Of a stretch of DNA of 64,000 bases, positions 8,902 to 17,303 are shown piece by piece. The stretch lies in the NCBI GenBank assembly GCA_030247855.1, contig JAPDRN010000096.1:62001-126000 (forward strand), in the 5' to 3' direction. Every line of letters begins with the position of its first letter. Position 1 is the first letter of the stretch. The position numbers were made by a program, and so were the translations under genes. This DNA comes from Knufia peltigerae (Eukaryota; Ascomycota; Eurotiomycetes; Chaetothyriales; Trichomeriaceae). Below the pieces are notes generated by a model. The model was not told the origin of the DNA. It did no database searches and saw only the letters and a list, made by a program, of their open reading frames with translations.

Positions 8902-11900
8902 ATGACCGTTGCAACGTCGTATCGCTCCACCTCTCGCCGTCGTTCCTTCCTGCCTTCCCCCCTCGCATCGGCCATCGTTGGCTCGCTGCTGATGGCAGCC
9001 ACCCTGCCGGCACTGGCCCAGGGCAATAGCGACGATCTGTCCCGTTACCAGTACCAGCGCAGCCTGCAGGCGGCATTGGCGCGTCCGGTCGTCACCGCAG
9101 CGCCTGCCTCTGCATCGCTCGCGCCGTCGATCAGCATCGCGCCGATGGCCAGCGGCGAGCCGCAGCCGGTGATGGGCGCCCCCGCTGATCGCGCCAGCTG
9201 GCGCACCAGCGAGTTCAACCGCGACTGGGGCCTGCAGGCCGTCAATGCCGACGCCGCATACGCGCGTGGGTTGACCGGTGCAGGTATCCGCCTGGGCGTG
9301 TTCGACAGCGGCACCGGGCTGGACCACTCCGAATTCGCTGGCAAGAACCACCGCAGCATCCACCTGGCCGATCGCCTGGCTGACGGATCGTCGTGCACCA
9401 ACACCACCATGCTGAGCGGACCGGATGCCTGCTTCAGCAGCGATGGCAATGACGTGGCCATCGACATGACCCTGCTCGACATGGACCAGGCGAACATCGA
9501 CAACGTCAATCGCCAGGGCCTGTTCGAAGGCCTGGCCTACAACACCCATGGCACGCACGTGTCGGGCACCATCGCTGCGAACCGTGATGGCTCCGGTACC
9601 CACGGCGTTGCGTTTGGGGCCGATCTTTCGGTGGCACGCCTGTTCTTCAACAGCCTCACCGTCTGGGACGTCGATCCGTCGACCAACCAGTACCGCAATG
9701 GCTCGGTCGGCATTGGTGCGTCCGATGCGGTGTTTGCCGACCTGTACGAGCAGTTGAACGCGCAGCAGGTGCGGGCGGTCAACCACAGCTGGGGCTTCAC
9801 CAACGAGCCGACCACCGCTGACCAGCAGGACGCGGACTTCTTCAACGATCCAGCCTACGACGACTATTTCCAGATCATCGGCGATGGTTCGCGTGCCAAC
9901 GGCATGATCCAGGTGTGGGCTGCCGGCAATACCTACCCGTACAACACCTCGCCGGAAGACGCGCCGATTGCCGGCGTGCACGCCACGCTGCCGCGCGTCC
10001 AGGCCGACCTGGAGCCGTACTGGCTGAGCGTGGTCAACGTCGACCGCAACCTGGTGCTGGCAGAAAGCTCCATGCGTTGTGGCCTGAGCGCCAACTGGTG
10101 CCTGGCAGCGCCGGGCAGCGACATCGCCTCCACTGCCTACGGCGCTGATTCGCAGATCATCGGTACACCTTTCCAGACCGGCAATGCTATCGGTCTGGAC
10201 ATCCAGCAGCGCATGCCGACCTATGCCTACGAGGACATGACCGGTACCTCGATGGCGGCACCGCATGTCACCGGCGCGCTGGGCCTGCTGTTCGAGCGTT
10301 TCCCGTACCTGGACAATGCGCAGGTGCGCGACGTGCTGCTGACCACCGCCACCGACCTCGGCGCCGCTGGCGTGGACGATGTGTATGGCTGGGGCATGAT
10401 GAACCTGGCCAAGGCCATTGAAGGTTACGGCTCGCTGCGCGTGGACACCAACGTGGTGATGAACCAGAAGGCCGGTGGCCTGAAGGTGTGGGAAGGCGAC
10501 GCGTGGGACGACTGGACCAATGACATTGGCGGTCCGGGCAAGCTGACCAAGAGCGGCATCGGCTGGCTGCGCCTGAGCGGCAACAACAGCTTCAACGGCG
10601 CGGTGGTGCGCGAGGGTGTGCTGGAACTTGACGGCGTCAATACGCTGACCAGCGCGGTGGACGTGGCCGGCGGCAGCTTCCTGCTCAATGGCACGTTGAA
10701 GAACACTGCGCTGAACAGCCTGGGTGGCAGCAGCCGCATCAATGCCAGTGGCGTGCTCGAAGGTTCCAACCTGACCGTCAGCGGCGGCGTGGTGTCCTTC
10801 AACGGCGTGCAGAGCGGTGGCCACACCTACGTGGGCGAGAAGGGCACGTTGAAGGGTGTTGGCCAGCTGGGCGATACCACGGTGGCGGGTGTCATCGCCC
10901 CGGGCAACTCGATCGGCACGCTGACCATCAACGGCAACTACGTGCAGACCGCCACCGGCGTGTACCAGGCCGAGGTGGCACCGGGCAGTCGAAGTGACCA
11001 GCTGCATGTCACCGGCACCGCCACCCTCGGCGGCACCTTGGTGGCGTTGCCGGAACCGGGCATCTACTACCTGGGTGAGCAGTTCAACTTCATCCGCGCC
11101 GATGGCGGCGTGAGCGGGCAGTTCGCCACCACCGACTTCAGCGCATTCTCGCCCTTCTTGCAGTTCAGCCTGGCCTATGGTGCCAGCGGCGCGCGCATCG
11201 AAGTGACCCGCGGCAACGCGCTGGCCAGCTCGGCCACCACCGACAACCAGCGTGCGGTCGCTGTCGTGGCCGATACCCTGGCCATCAACCAGGGCCTGCC
11301 GAAGCCGCTGACCACGCTGTTCCCGCAGCAGGTGGGCGCAGCGCTGGACAGCCTCAGCGGCGAGCTGCATGCAGCTACTTCGATCGCATTGGTCGAGAGC
11401 AGCCGCTATGTGCGTGATGCGGCGCTGTCGCGTCGTGCCGGTGCGATCTCGCCGGGCGGTGACGAAGCGGCCGCGACCGGTGTGTGGGTGCAGGCAATCG
11501 GTGGCAATGGCACGCTGGATGGCAATGCCAATACGGCCCGCACCGAGGCCAACAGCAACGGCCTGCTGGTGGGCGTGGACCGCCAGTTCGGCGGCTGGCA
11601 GGTGGGCCTGCTGGCCGGCACCGGCCGTACCGACGTCAAGCAGCAGGACGGCCGTCGTGCGAAGTCGAAGATCGACAACACCCACTTCGGTGCTTACGCC
11701 AGCCACAACTGGGGCGGATTCGGCCTGCGTGGCGGGCTGGCATGGAGCGAGCACGAGGTCGACAGCACCCGTGAGCTGGCATTCGCCGGCTACAGCGATA
11801 CGTTGAGCGCGCGCTATGACGGGCGTACCCGCCAGGCCTTCGTCGAAGCGGGCTACCGCTTCGGCGGCAGCGAGGCAGGCCTGGAGCCGTACCTGCAGGT

Positions 11901-12306
11901 GGCACGCGTTGAAGTGGACATGAAATCGATCAACGAGCGCGGTGGTGCCGCGGCCCTGCAGGGCAACGTCGACGATACCCGCACCACCCTGGCCACTGCC
12001 GGTGTGCGCTTCGACAAGGGCCTGAAGGCTTCGTTCCAGCAGGACAGCTGGCTGCACGTGCGCGGCGGGGTGGGCTACCGCCACGCCTCGGGCGACCGCA
12101 ATCCGGTGGCCAGGCTGGGCTTTGCCAGCGGCGGCGATGCGTTCGCGGTCAGCGGCGCCCCGATCGCCGACAGCGCGGTGGTGGCCGAGCTGGGCCTGTC
12201 GGCCTGGCTGACGGCCAACCAGCAGCTGGAACTGGGCTACACCGGCCAGTTCGGTGATGAAAGCCGTGACCATGGCGCCAACCTGCGTTGGTCGGTGCGC
12301 TTCTAA
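8902..12306 (+). CDS. Autotransporter serine protease, subtilisin (S8) type
   Basis: 1134-residue self-secreted protease (type Va). A long basic signal (residues 1-39, ending LPALAQ) is followed by an S8 domain with the triad Asp135 (GVFDSGTG), His216 (NTHGTHVSG) and Ser450 (GTSMAAPH). A passenger stalk follows with a PATR-like repeat at about 540-575 (TKSGIGWLRLSGNNSFNG). The C-terminal beta-barrel of roughly 270 residues ends in NLRWSVRF, with the terminal Phe recognised by BAM. The start ATG at 8902 gives the best signal peptide. It is probably monocistronic: divergent promoter upstream, strong terminator downstream. Relatives in other genera process surface proteins; a virulence or nutritional role here is inference. 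Confidence 0.95.
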   Translation: MTVATSYRSTSRRRSFLPSPLASAIVGSLLMAATLPALAQGNSDDLSRYQYQRSLQAALARPVVTAAPASASLAPSISIAPMASGEPQPVMGAPADRASWRTSEFNRDWGLQAVNADAAYARGLTGAGIRLGVFDSGTGLDHSEFAGKNHRSIHLADRLADGSSCTNTTMLSGPDACFSSDGNDVAIDMTLLDMDQANIDNVNRQGLFEGLAYNTHGTHVSGTIAANRDGSGTHGVAFGADLSVARLFFNSLTVWDVDPSTNQYRNGSVGIGASDAVFADLYEQLNAQQVRAVNHSWGFTNEPTTADQQDADFFNDPAYDDYFQIIGDGSRANGMIQVWAAGNTYPYNTSPEDAPIAGVHATLPRVQADLEPYWLSVVNVDRNLVLAESSMRCGLSANWCLAAPGSDIASTAYGADSQIIGTPFQTGNAIGLDIQQRMPTYAYEDMTGTSMAAPHVTGALGLLFERFPYLDNAQVRDVLLTTATDLGAAGVDDVYGWGMMNLAKAIEGYGSLRVDTNVVMNQKAGGLKVWEGDAWDDWTNDIGGPGKLTKSGIGWLRLSGNNSFNGAVVREGVLELDGVNTLTSAVDVAGGSFLLNGTLKNTALNSLGGSSRINASGVLEGSNLTVSGGVVSFNGVQSGGHTYVGEKGTLKGVGQLGDTTVAGVIAPGNSIGTLTINGNYVQTATGVYQAEVAPGSRSDQLHVTGTATLGGTLVALPEPGIYYLGEQFNFIRADGGVSGQFATTDFSAFSPFLQFSLAYGASGARIEVTRGNALASSATTDNQRAVAVVADTLAINQGLPKPLTTLFPQQVGAALDSLSGELHAATSIALVESSRYVRDAALSRRAGAISPGGDEAAATGVWVQAIGGNGTLDGNANTARTEANSNGLLVGVDRQFGGWQVGLLAGTGRTDVKQQDGRRAKSKIDNTHFGAYASHNWGGFGLRGGLAWSEHEVDSTRELAFAGYSDTLSARYDGRTRQAFVEAGYRFGGSEAGLEPYLQVARVEVDMKSINERGGAAALQGNVDDTRTTLATAGVRFDKGLKASFQQDSWLHVRGGVGYRHASGDRNPVARLGFASGGDAFAVSGAPIADSAVVAELGLSAWLTANQQLELGYTGQFGDESRDHGANLRWSVRF

Positions 12307-12335
12307 GCCATCCGGTTCCCAAGGGAACCCCCGGG

Positions 12336-12364
12336 AGGGCGGCCGCAGGGCCGCCCTTCTTCGT
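12336..12364 (+). terminator. Rho-independent terminator of the autotransporter gene
   Basis: 9-bp perfect GC stem (AGGGCGGCC 12336-12344 with GGCCGCCCT 12349-12357), GCAG loop, followed by TCTTCGTT. It lies 30 bp after the stop codon. Confidence 0.85.
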
Positions 12365-12432
12365 TGCCGCAGCAGGTGTGGCAAGGCAGGCAGGCGCCTA
12401 CAATATCGGCCCCACGCCGCACCGGACCACCC

Positions 12433-13209
12433 ATGAAGAGCAAGCAGGACATCGTCGACAACTGGCTGCCACGCTACACCGGCGTGCCTCTGGACCAGTT
12501 CGGCCAGCACATCCTGCTGACCAATTTCGTGGGTTACCTGCATACGTTTTCGGCGCTGACCGGTGCGCCGGTGATCGGCCTGGACCGGCCCATGGCCAGT
12601 GCCACCATCGACGGCATCACCATGATCAACTTCGGCATGGGCAGCCCCAATGCCGCGATCATCATGGATCTGCTGTCGGCCGTGATGCCCAAGGCCGTGC
12701 TGTTCCTGGGCAAGTGCGGGGGGCTGAAGCGCAAGAACGAGTTGGGCGACCTGGTGCTGCCGATCGCGGCCATCCGCGGCGAGGGCACCTCGGGCGACTA
12801 CCTGCCCCCGGAAGTGCCGGCATTGCCGGCCTTTGCCCTGCAGCGTGCGGTCTCGACCATGATCCGCGACCTTGGCCACGACTACTGGACCGGCACCGTC
12901 TACACCACCAACCGTCGGGTCTGGGAGCACGACGAGGCCTTCAAGGAGCGGCTGCGGGCGATGCGTTGCATGGCCATCGACATGGAAACCGCGACGATCT
13001 TCGCCGCCGGCTTCGCCAACCACATTCCCAGTGGCGCCCTGCTGCTGGTTTCAGACCAGCCGATGATCCCGGACGGGGTGAAAACCGAGGCGTCCGACGC
13101 CAAGGTCAGCTCGCAGTTCGTGGAAAACCATATCCAGATCGGCATCGAGGCGCTTAAGCTTATCCGGCGCAACGGCAAGTCGGTCCGCCACCTGCGCTTC
13201 GACGAATGA
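12433..13209 (+). CDS. amn: AMP nucleosidase (short form)
   Basis: Predicted to hydrolyse AMP to adenine and ribose 5-phosphate in the cytoplasm. The 258 residues form a nucleoside phosphorylase fold: INFGMGSPNAAIIMDLL and FLGKCGGLKRKNELGDLVLP match the PNP/UDP family phosphate- and ribose-binding core, and MRCMAIDMETATIF holds the conserved Met-Glu nucleoside-contact segment. This is the short form found in Xanthomonadaceae and Bacteroidetes, lacking the extra N-terminal regulatory domain of the E. coli enzyme. I chose the ATG at 12433 because upstream residues fall in the terminator-linked intergenic DNA. The exact substrate (AMP rather than another nucleoside) rests on family resemblance. 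Confidence 0.8.
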   Translation: MKSKQDIVDNWLPRYTGVPLDQFGQHILLTNFVGYLHTFSALTGAPVIGLDRPMASATIDGITMINFGMGSPNAAIIMDLLSAVMPKAVLFLGKCGGLKRKNELGDLVLPIAAIRGEGTSGDYLPPEVPALPAFALQRAVSTMIRDLGHDYWTGTVYTTNRRVWEHDEAFKERLRAMRCMAIDMETATIFAAGFANHIPSGALLLVSDQPMIPDGVKTEASDAKVSSQFVENHIQIGIEALKLIRRNGKSVRHLRFDE

Positions 13210-13252
13210 TGATGATGGCCTGGCGCGGTGCGCCGGCCCTGGGGAGTAGGTG

Positions 13253-13792
13253 ATGGACGTTGCCGCGCAAGTGGTGGAATTCTGGAAAGATGCGGGCCCT
13301 GAAAAGTGGTTCACCCGCGATGATGCGTTCGACGCGCGGTTCCGTACGCTGTTCGCGGACGAACACCATGCCGCCGCATCGCGCGCGCGCGAGCATTGGC
13401 TGGGCAGCGCCGAGGGCGCGCTGGCGCTGATGCTGCTGCTGGACCAGTTCCCGCGCAACTGCTTCCGCGGCACCGCCCATTCCTATGCCACCGATGGCCT
13501 GGCCCGCCACTACGCCACGCGCGCGATCGAGGAGGGTCTGGACCTGCAGCTGGTACCCAAGCTGCGCGCCTTCATCTACCTGCCGTTCGAGCACTCCGAA
13601 GATCCGCTGGACCAGGACCGCTCGGTTGCGATGTTCGATGTGCTGGGCGACAAGGAATATCTGCAGTACGCCGAACTGCACCGCGACATCATCCGCCGCT
13701 TCGGCCGGTTCCCGCACCGCAATGCGGTACTTGGCCGCATGCCGTCGCCGGAAGAACTGGACTACCTGGCCGAAGGCGGATTTGCGGGCTAA
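13253..13792 (+). CDS. DUF924 family protein
   Basis: 179-residue all-helical cytoplasmic protein of the DUF924 (TPR-like) family, function unknown. Recognisable family segments are VVEFWKDAGPEKWFTRDDAFD at the N-terminus, LALMLLLDQFPRNCFRGTA in the middle and FIYLPFEHSEDPLDQD and RFPHRNAVLGR further on; the DQFPRN and PFEHSE motifs are the family hallmarks. The start at 13253 (ATG) follows GGGGAG by 7 bp; a GTG directly before it is possible. The gene ends 2 bp before a 65-bp perfect palindrome. Confidence 0.88.
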   Translation: MDVAAQVVEFWKDAGPEKWFTRDDAFDARFRTLFADEHHAAASRAREHWLGSAEGALALMLLLDQFPRNCFRGTAHSYATDGLARHYATRAIEEGLDLQLVPKLRAFIYLPFEHSEDPLDQDRSVAMFDVLGDKEYLQYAELHRDIIRRFGRFPHRNAVLGRMPSPEELDYLAEGGFAG

Positions 13793-13794
13793 GA

Positions 13795-13859
13795 AAAAGG
13801 GGACGGAGGGGATTAAGTCGTTTGTGCCACAAACGACTTAATCCCCTCCGTCCCCTTTT
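13795..13859. repeat. Perfect 32-bp inverted repeat between convergent genes
   Basis: Left arm 13795-13826 and right arm 13828-13859 are exact reverse complements around a single C at 13827. The arms begin AAAAGGGGACGGAGGGGATT and the whole ends in TTTT, so it would form a bidirectional terminator-like hairpin for the two genes ending at 13792 (+) and 13866 (-). The perfection and length exceed ordinary terminators. Confidence 0.9.
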
Positions 13860-13865
13860 AGCTGA

Positions 13866-14801
13866 TCAGTACTTCGGCACGCCGTTGTCCACGTCGTCCG
13901 ACCAGGCATCGATGCCGCCGGTGACGTTGAACACCTTGCTGAAGCCCAGCGCACGGAACTGCTCCGCTGCCTGCGCGCTGCGGCCACCGTGGTGGCACAG
14001 GAAGGCCAGGGCGGTGTCCTTCGGCAGGGCTTCCAGCTCGGCGCGGCCGTTGCCATCGAAGCTCTTGAACGGCACGCCGACCGCGGCGATGGCGCGTTCT
14101 TCGACCGGGCGCACGTCCACCAGCATCACGTTGCCGGCACGCACCAGGTCGTCGGCATCGCGCACGCTGATTTCCTGCACCGGCTTGGGCGCGTTCGGGT
14201 TGTCGATCGCCAGGCCCTTGCCCCGGATGTCGTCAACCCAGTCGATGGTGATGCCGTCGGCGCGACGGGCGCTGGCCAGATCGAACTGCACGCGCAGGCC
14301 GTTGGACTCTGCGGCGATCGCGCCTTCATCGTACGGGGCCAGCTGGAAGTTCGGCTGGAAGCGGGCATCGATGCCCAGCTGCAGCGACGCACCCGGCGAA
14401 TCGGCCAGCGCGCCCTTCAGCATTTCCACCGCGGCCGGGGTGACGGTGATGCGCGGCGGGGTGCGGTCCGGTGCAGCCAGGCCCAGCACGCTGCTCAGCT
14501 CACCGCTGGCGGCCATCTGCAGCACGATGTCGCTGCCGCCGACCAGTTCGCCGTCGATGTACAGCTGCGGGATGGTCGGCCAGTCGCCATAGGCCTTGAT
14601 GCCTTCACGGATCTCCGCGTCGGCCAGCACGTTGACGTGGGCGAACTCCACGCCCAGGTCCTGCAGGGCGCCCACGGCCTTGGCCGAGAAACCGCACTGC
14701 GGCATCGACGGCTGGCCCTTCATGAACAGCACGACGCGGTTGTCGTTGAGGATGGTTTCGATGCGCGAACGCAGGGCGGGATCGAGGGACATGGCAGTCA
14801 T
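13866..14801 (-). CDS. Monothiol glutaredoxin - HesB-like - rhodanese fusion protein
   Basis: 311-residue three-part protein tied to iron-sulfur cluster handling. Residues 8-105 are a Grx4-type monothiol glutaredoxin with the CGFS site at Cys36-Ser39, which holds a [2Fe-2S] cluster with glutathione. Residues about 115-205 resemble IscA/HesB scaffold proteins (ITVTPAAVEMLKG, FDLASARRADGITIDWVDD, AIDNPNAP) but lack all three cluster-ligand cysteines. Residues about 210-311 form a rhodanese domain with catalytic Cys269 in LCHHGGRSAQAA and VTGGIDAW near the end. Xanthomonadaceae are known to carry this long glutaredoxin. Starts at 14801 (MTAM) or 14792 are both possible. It is convergent with the DUF924 gene. 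Confidence 0.9.
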   Translation of the reverse strand: MTAMSLDPALRSRIETILNDNRVVLFMKGQPSMPQCGFSAKAVGALQDLGVEFAHVNVLADAEIREGIKAYGDWPTIPQLYIDGELVGGSDIVLQMAASGELSSVLGLAAPDRTPPRITVTPAAVEMLKGALADSPGASLQLGIDARFQPNFQLAPYDEGAIAAESNGLRVQFDLASARRADGITIDWVDDIRGKGLAIDNPNAPKPVQEISVRDADDLVRAGNVMLVDVRPVEERAIAAVGVPFKSFDGNGRAELEALPKDTALAFLCHHGGRSAQAAEQFRALGFSKVFNVTGGIDAWSDDVDNGVPKY

Positions 14802-14837
14802 GGGTCCGAAAAATTCGAATCATCAATTCTACCCCCC

Positions 14838-15632
14838 ATGGCATCATGGGGCATGACCAACGCAGGAACATTGCATCGCATCCCGACCCGGCCCTGGCGC
14901 TGGGTGCCTTGGCTGCTGCTGTCGCAGCTGGCTGTGATCCTGATCTGGGTGCTGGCAGGCTGGCACTGGGGCCTGGCCGTGATGGTGGCAAGCCACGCCT
15001 TGTTCATGGTGCCGGTGTTCCTGCCCAACAGCCGCTTCTACGCGCCGGTGCTGAGCCGGTTGCCCGATGCCGGCAACAGCGTCTGGCTGACCGTCGACGA
15101 CGGCCCCAGTGAACAGACCCCGGCGGTGCTGGATCTGCTGGACCGGCACCAGGCGAAGGCGACCTTTTTCCTGGTCGGCGAGCGCGCATTGGCGCATCCG
15201 GCCCTGGTGGATGAGATCCTGCGTCGCGGACACGACCTCGGCAACCACAGCCACAGCCACCCGCAGGCGAGCTTCTGGCGGCTGGGGCCGGGCACGATGG
15301 CGGCGGAGATCGAAGGTTGCCAGCATGCGCTGCAGACGGTCAGCGGGCGACCGGTGCGCTGGTACCGCTCAGTGGTGGGCATGACCAACCCGTTCGTGGC
15401 ACCGGTGCTGCGCAAGCTGGGCCTGGTGCGCGTGGGCTGGAGCGCCCGCGGCTACGACGGGGTCGGCTGCACGCCGGACGGCGTGCTGGCACGCCTGCTG
15501 CCCGACCTGCGCCCGGGTGCGATCGTGCTTTTGCATGAAGGTGCCGCCCACGGCCACAACCTGGCCATCATCGAACGCGTGCTGCAGGCGCTGGACGAGC
15601 GCGGCCTGAAGGCCGAACTGCCGGCCGGCTGA
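14838..15632 (+). CDS. Membrane-anchored polysaccharide deacetylase (NodB homology)
   Basis: 264-residue deacetylase with two N-terminal membrane helices (about residues 18-60) and a NodB domain facing the periplasm. Motif 1 is TVDDGPS (general base and metal Asp), motif 2 is NHSHSHP (two metal His). The third motif reads RWYRSVVGMTNP rather than the common RPPY, and the last is LLHEGAAH where LLHD is usual. The substrate (peptidoglycan, lipid-linked or exported sugar) is unknown. ATG at 14838 or 14853 could be the start; neither has a strong ribosome site. It diverges from the glutaredoxin gene with only 36 bp between. Confidence 0.82.
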   Translation: MASWGMTNAGTLHRIPTRPWRWVPWLLLSQLAVILIWVLAGWHWGLAVMVASHALFMVPVFLPNSRFYAPVLSRLPDAGNSVWLTVDDGPSEQTPAVLDLLDRHQAKATFFLVGERALAHPALVDEILRRGHDLGNHSHSHPQASFWRLGPGTMAAEIEGCQHALQTVSGRPVRWYRSVVGMTNPFVAPVLRKLGLVRVGWSARGYDGVGCTPDGVLARLLPDLRPGAIVLLHEGAAHGHNLAIIERVLQALDERGLKAELPAG

Positions 15633-15726
15633 CCGGTAGCGCCGGGCGCAGCAAGAGCGAAGCGACCCGCGTTTGCTCTCGCTTTTCTCCTGTCTTCCGT
15701 GGTGGACGCACCCGTAAACCGTCCGT

Positions 15727-15910
15727 GGCCGGGTGGGTGGGCTGCACAGGGGCGTGAGCCGCTTGGGCCCGAGGCATGCCTCGGGCGGGCTGGGCAGGAC
15801 GCCCAACCCCGGTCTTGCTCGTGTGCGCAGGACAGCGCGCATGAGCAAGCGGCGACCGAGCTTACATGGACGTACTTGCAGCGCCCCCTGTGCAGTCCAC
15901 CCACCCGGCC
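15727..15910. repeat. Structured palindromic element, copy A (large, multi-hairpin)
   Basis: Fills most of a 314-bp gap between convergent genes (15632 + and 15947 -). Outer arms 15727-15754 and 15881-15910 pair over about 28 bp with one G-T wobble and one bulge. Inside are the palindrome GCCCGAGGCATGCCTCGGGC (15767-15786), a TGGGC/GCCCA hairpin around AGGAC, and a 15-bp stem 15814-15828 / 15835-15849 with two wobble pairs. On the minus strand 15852-15886 carries the family core (CTGCAAGTACGTCC, then AAGCTCGG), shared with copies B to E. A degenerate GTAG repeat (15635-15646) precedes it. Confidence 0.8.
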
Positions 15911-15946
15911 ATCTCGCGATCACCTTGGCCGCCCACCACGAGGGGC

Positions 15947-16678
15947 TCAGCCGTTGGCCGCAGTTCCCGCACGCTCGGCAACCAGCAGCCAGCTATTGAA
16001 GGGCGTTCGCCCGTGCAGCGGCCGCAGTTCGCCCACCTGCAGCCCAGCCTCCGCCAGCGTGGCCTGCAGCCGCTGCGGATCCGGGTAATGGCGTGGTCGC
16101 GTGCCCATCCAGCCGACCAGCCACGCCAGGCGATCCGCCACCCGCGTGGTGCGGTCGCGGCGGTCGCCGGTCGCCAGCGGCGTACGCAGCAGCAGGCGGC
16201 CACCGGGCGCGACCCGCGCGCTCACCGCGCGCAGCAGTTCCAGTTGCGGCATTTCGTCCAGGTACTGCAGCACATCCAGCAGCAACACATGCCCTGCATG
16301 CGCCGGCAACGGTGCCTGCACATCCAGACAGTCGAAACGTGCATCGGCCAGGCCCGTGCCGGCGCGCTGCGCACGCGCGATCTTGTCGTTGTCCACGTCG
16401 ACTCCGAGGTAGACCTGCTGGCGGCCACGCTGGCGCAGCACGTGCGCGAACAGCCCCAGTCCGCAGCCGAGGTCGAGCACCGGCTGGCCGTCGTCCGGCA
16501 GGTGCTGCAGTACGCCGTCATACAGCGGGTCGCTGCCCAGCTTGCCGCGGGTGTAGTAGTAATCGCGGCGGCTGCCCCAGGCCTGCATCGGCCGGAAAGA
16601 CTCGGCGATCAGCCGCGCCTGTCCGGCATCCAGCGGCGAACAGGGCAGGGGCGTGCCGTTCCGTGGCGTGCCGTCCAT
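15947..16678 (-). CDS. Class I SAM-dependent methyltransferase
   Basis: 243-residue methyltransferase with the SAM-binding motif I VLDLGCGLGLFA, the acidic ribose-binding strand VYLGVDVDNDK, and motif IV-like HVLLLDVLQYLDEM. Substrate unknown; the fold suggests a small-molecule or lipid-type methyltransferase. I chose the ATG at 16678 because it follows the stop of the GDSL hydrolase by 4 bp; a longer reading frame into that gene is not supported. It is the last gene of a minus-strand set alaA - GDSL hydrolase - methyltransferase, and is convergent with the deacetylase across palindromic element A. Confidence 0.85.
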   Translation of the reverse strand: MDGTPRNGTPLPCSPLDAGQARLIAESFRPMQAWGSRRDYYYTRGKLGSDPLYDGVLQHLPDDGQPVLDLGCGLGLFAHVLRQRGRQQVYLGVDVDNDKIARAQRAGTGLADARFDCLDVQAPLPAHAGHVLLLDVLQYLDEMPQLELLRAVSARVAPGGRLLLRTPLATGDRRDRTTRVADRLAWLVGWMGTRPRHYPDPQRLQATLAEAGLQVGELRPLHGRTPFNSWLLVAERAGTAANG

Positions 16679-16682
16679 CGTG

Positions 16683-17300
16683 TCAGTCCGTTCTGCCCAG
16701 CAGGTGTGCGGCCACCGGCAGCGCACGCGCGCTCCACAGCGCATACATCCGTGCGGACGGGTGCAGGCCATCCTCGGCGATCATCGCCGGGTCAGCGCCG
16801 TTGTCGCGGCTGATATCGGTGATGTCGACGAAGGCCACGCCCTGCTGGGTGCTGATCACCTCGGCGGCAGCGTTGAACTCGTCGGTCTCCAGTTCGACGC
16901 GGGCCAGGTCGCGACCGCTGCCTGCACCGTACGGCGTGGTACCCCAGTCCGGGAAGGACAGCACCAGCACGTGGTCGGCGCGGCCACCGGCAAAACCGAT
17001 CGCGCGTTGCAGCAGGGCCTGGAACTGCACCTGGTACTCGTCCAGCGGGCGCCCGCGGTACTGGTTGTTGACGCCGATCAACAGACTGACGAAGTCGAAC
17101 GGCCCTTGCGGCGCCACTTCGTCGATGCCGGCGCCGAGCTCGTCGGTGGTCCAACCGGTGGTGGCGATGGTCTGCGGGTCGGCCAGATCGATGCCCTGCG
17201 CGCGCAGGGCGGCGGCCAGCTGATGCGGCCAGCGGCCGTCGACCGCGACCGCTTCACCGATGGTGTAGGAATCGCCCAGGGCCAGATACGACAAGCCCAT
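16683..17300 (-). CDS. SGNH/GDSL hydrolase (esterase/lipase-like)
   Basis: 205-residue hydrolase with all recognisable SGNH blocks: LALGDSYTIG (block I, nucleophile Ser11), the Gly of TGWTTDE (block II), IGVNNQY (block III, Asn of the oxyanion hole) and DGLHPS (block V, catalytic Asp and His). No signal peptide is visible, so it is probably cytoplasmic. It lies 3 bp after the alaA stop and 4 bp before the methyltransferase start, consistent with one operon. The ester substrate is unknown. Confidence 0.9.
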   Translation of the reverse strand: MGLSYLALGDSYTIGEAVAVDGRWPHQLAAALRAQGIDLADPQTIATTGWTTDELGAGIDEVAPQGPFDFVSLLIGVNNQYRGRPLDEYQVQFQALLQRAIGFAGGRADHVLVLSFPDWGTTPYGAGSGRDLARVELETDEFNAAAEVISTQQGVAFVDITDISRDNGADPAMIAEDGLHPSARMYALWSARALPVAAHLLGRTD

Positions 17301-17303
17301 CGA

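Noticed and set aside
8884..13023. Minus-strand open frame of 1379 codons opposite the autotransporter
   Set aside because: It is a shadow of the high-GC plus-strand gene: the plus frame has catalytic motifs and a signal peptide, while the minus frame is His/Gln/Arg-rich with no domain.
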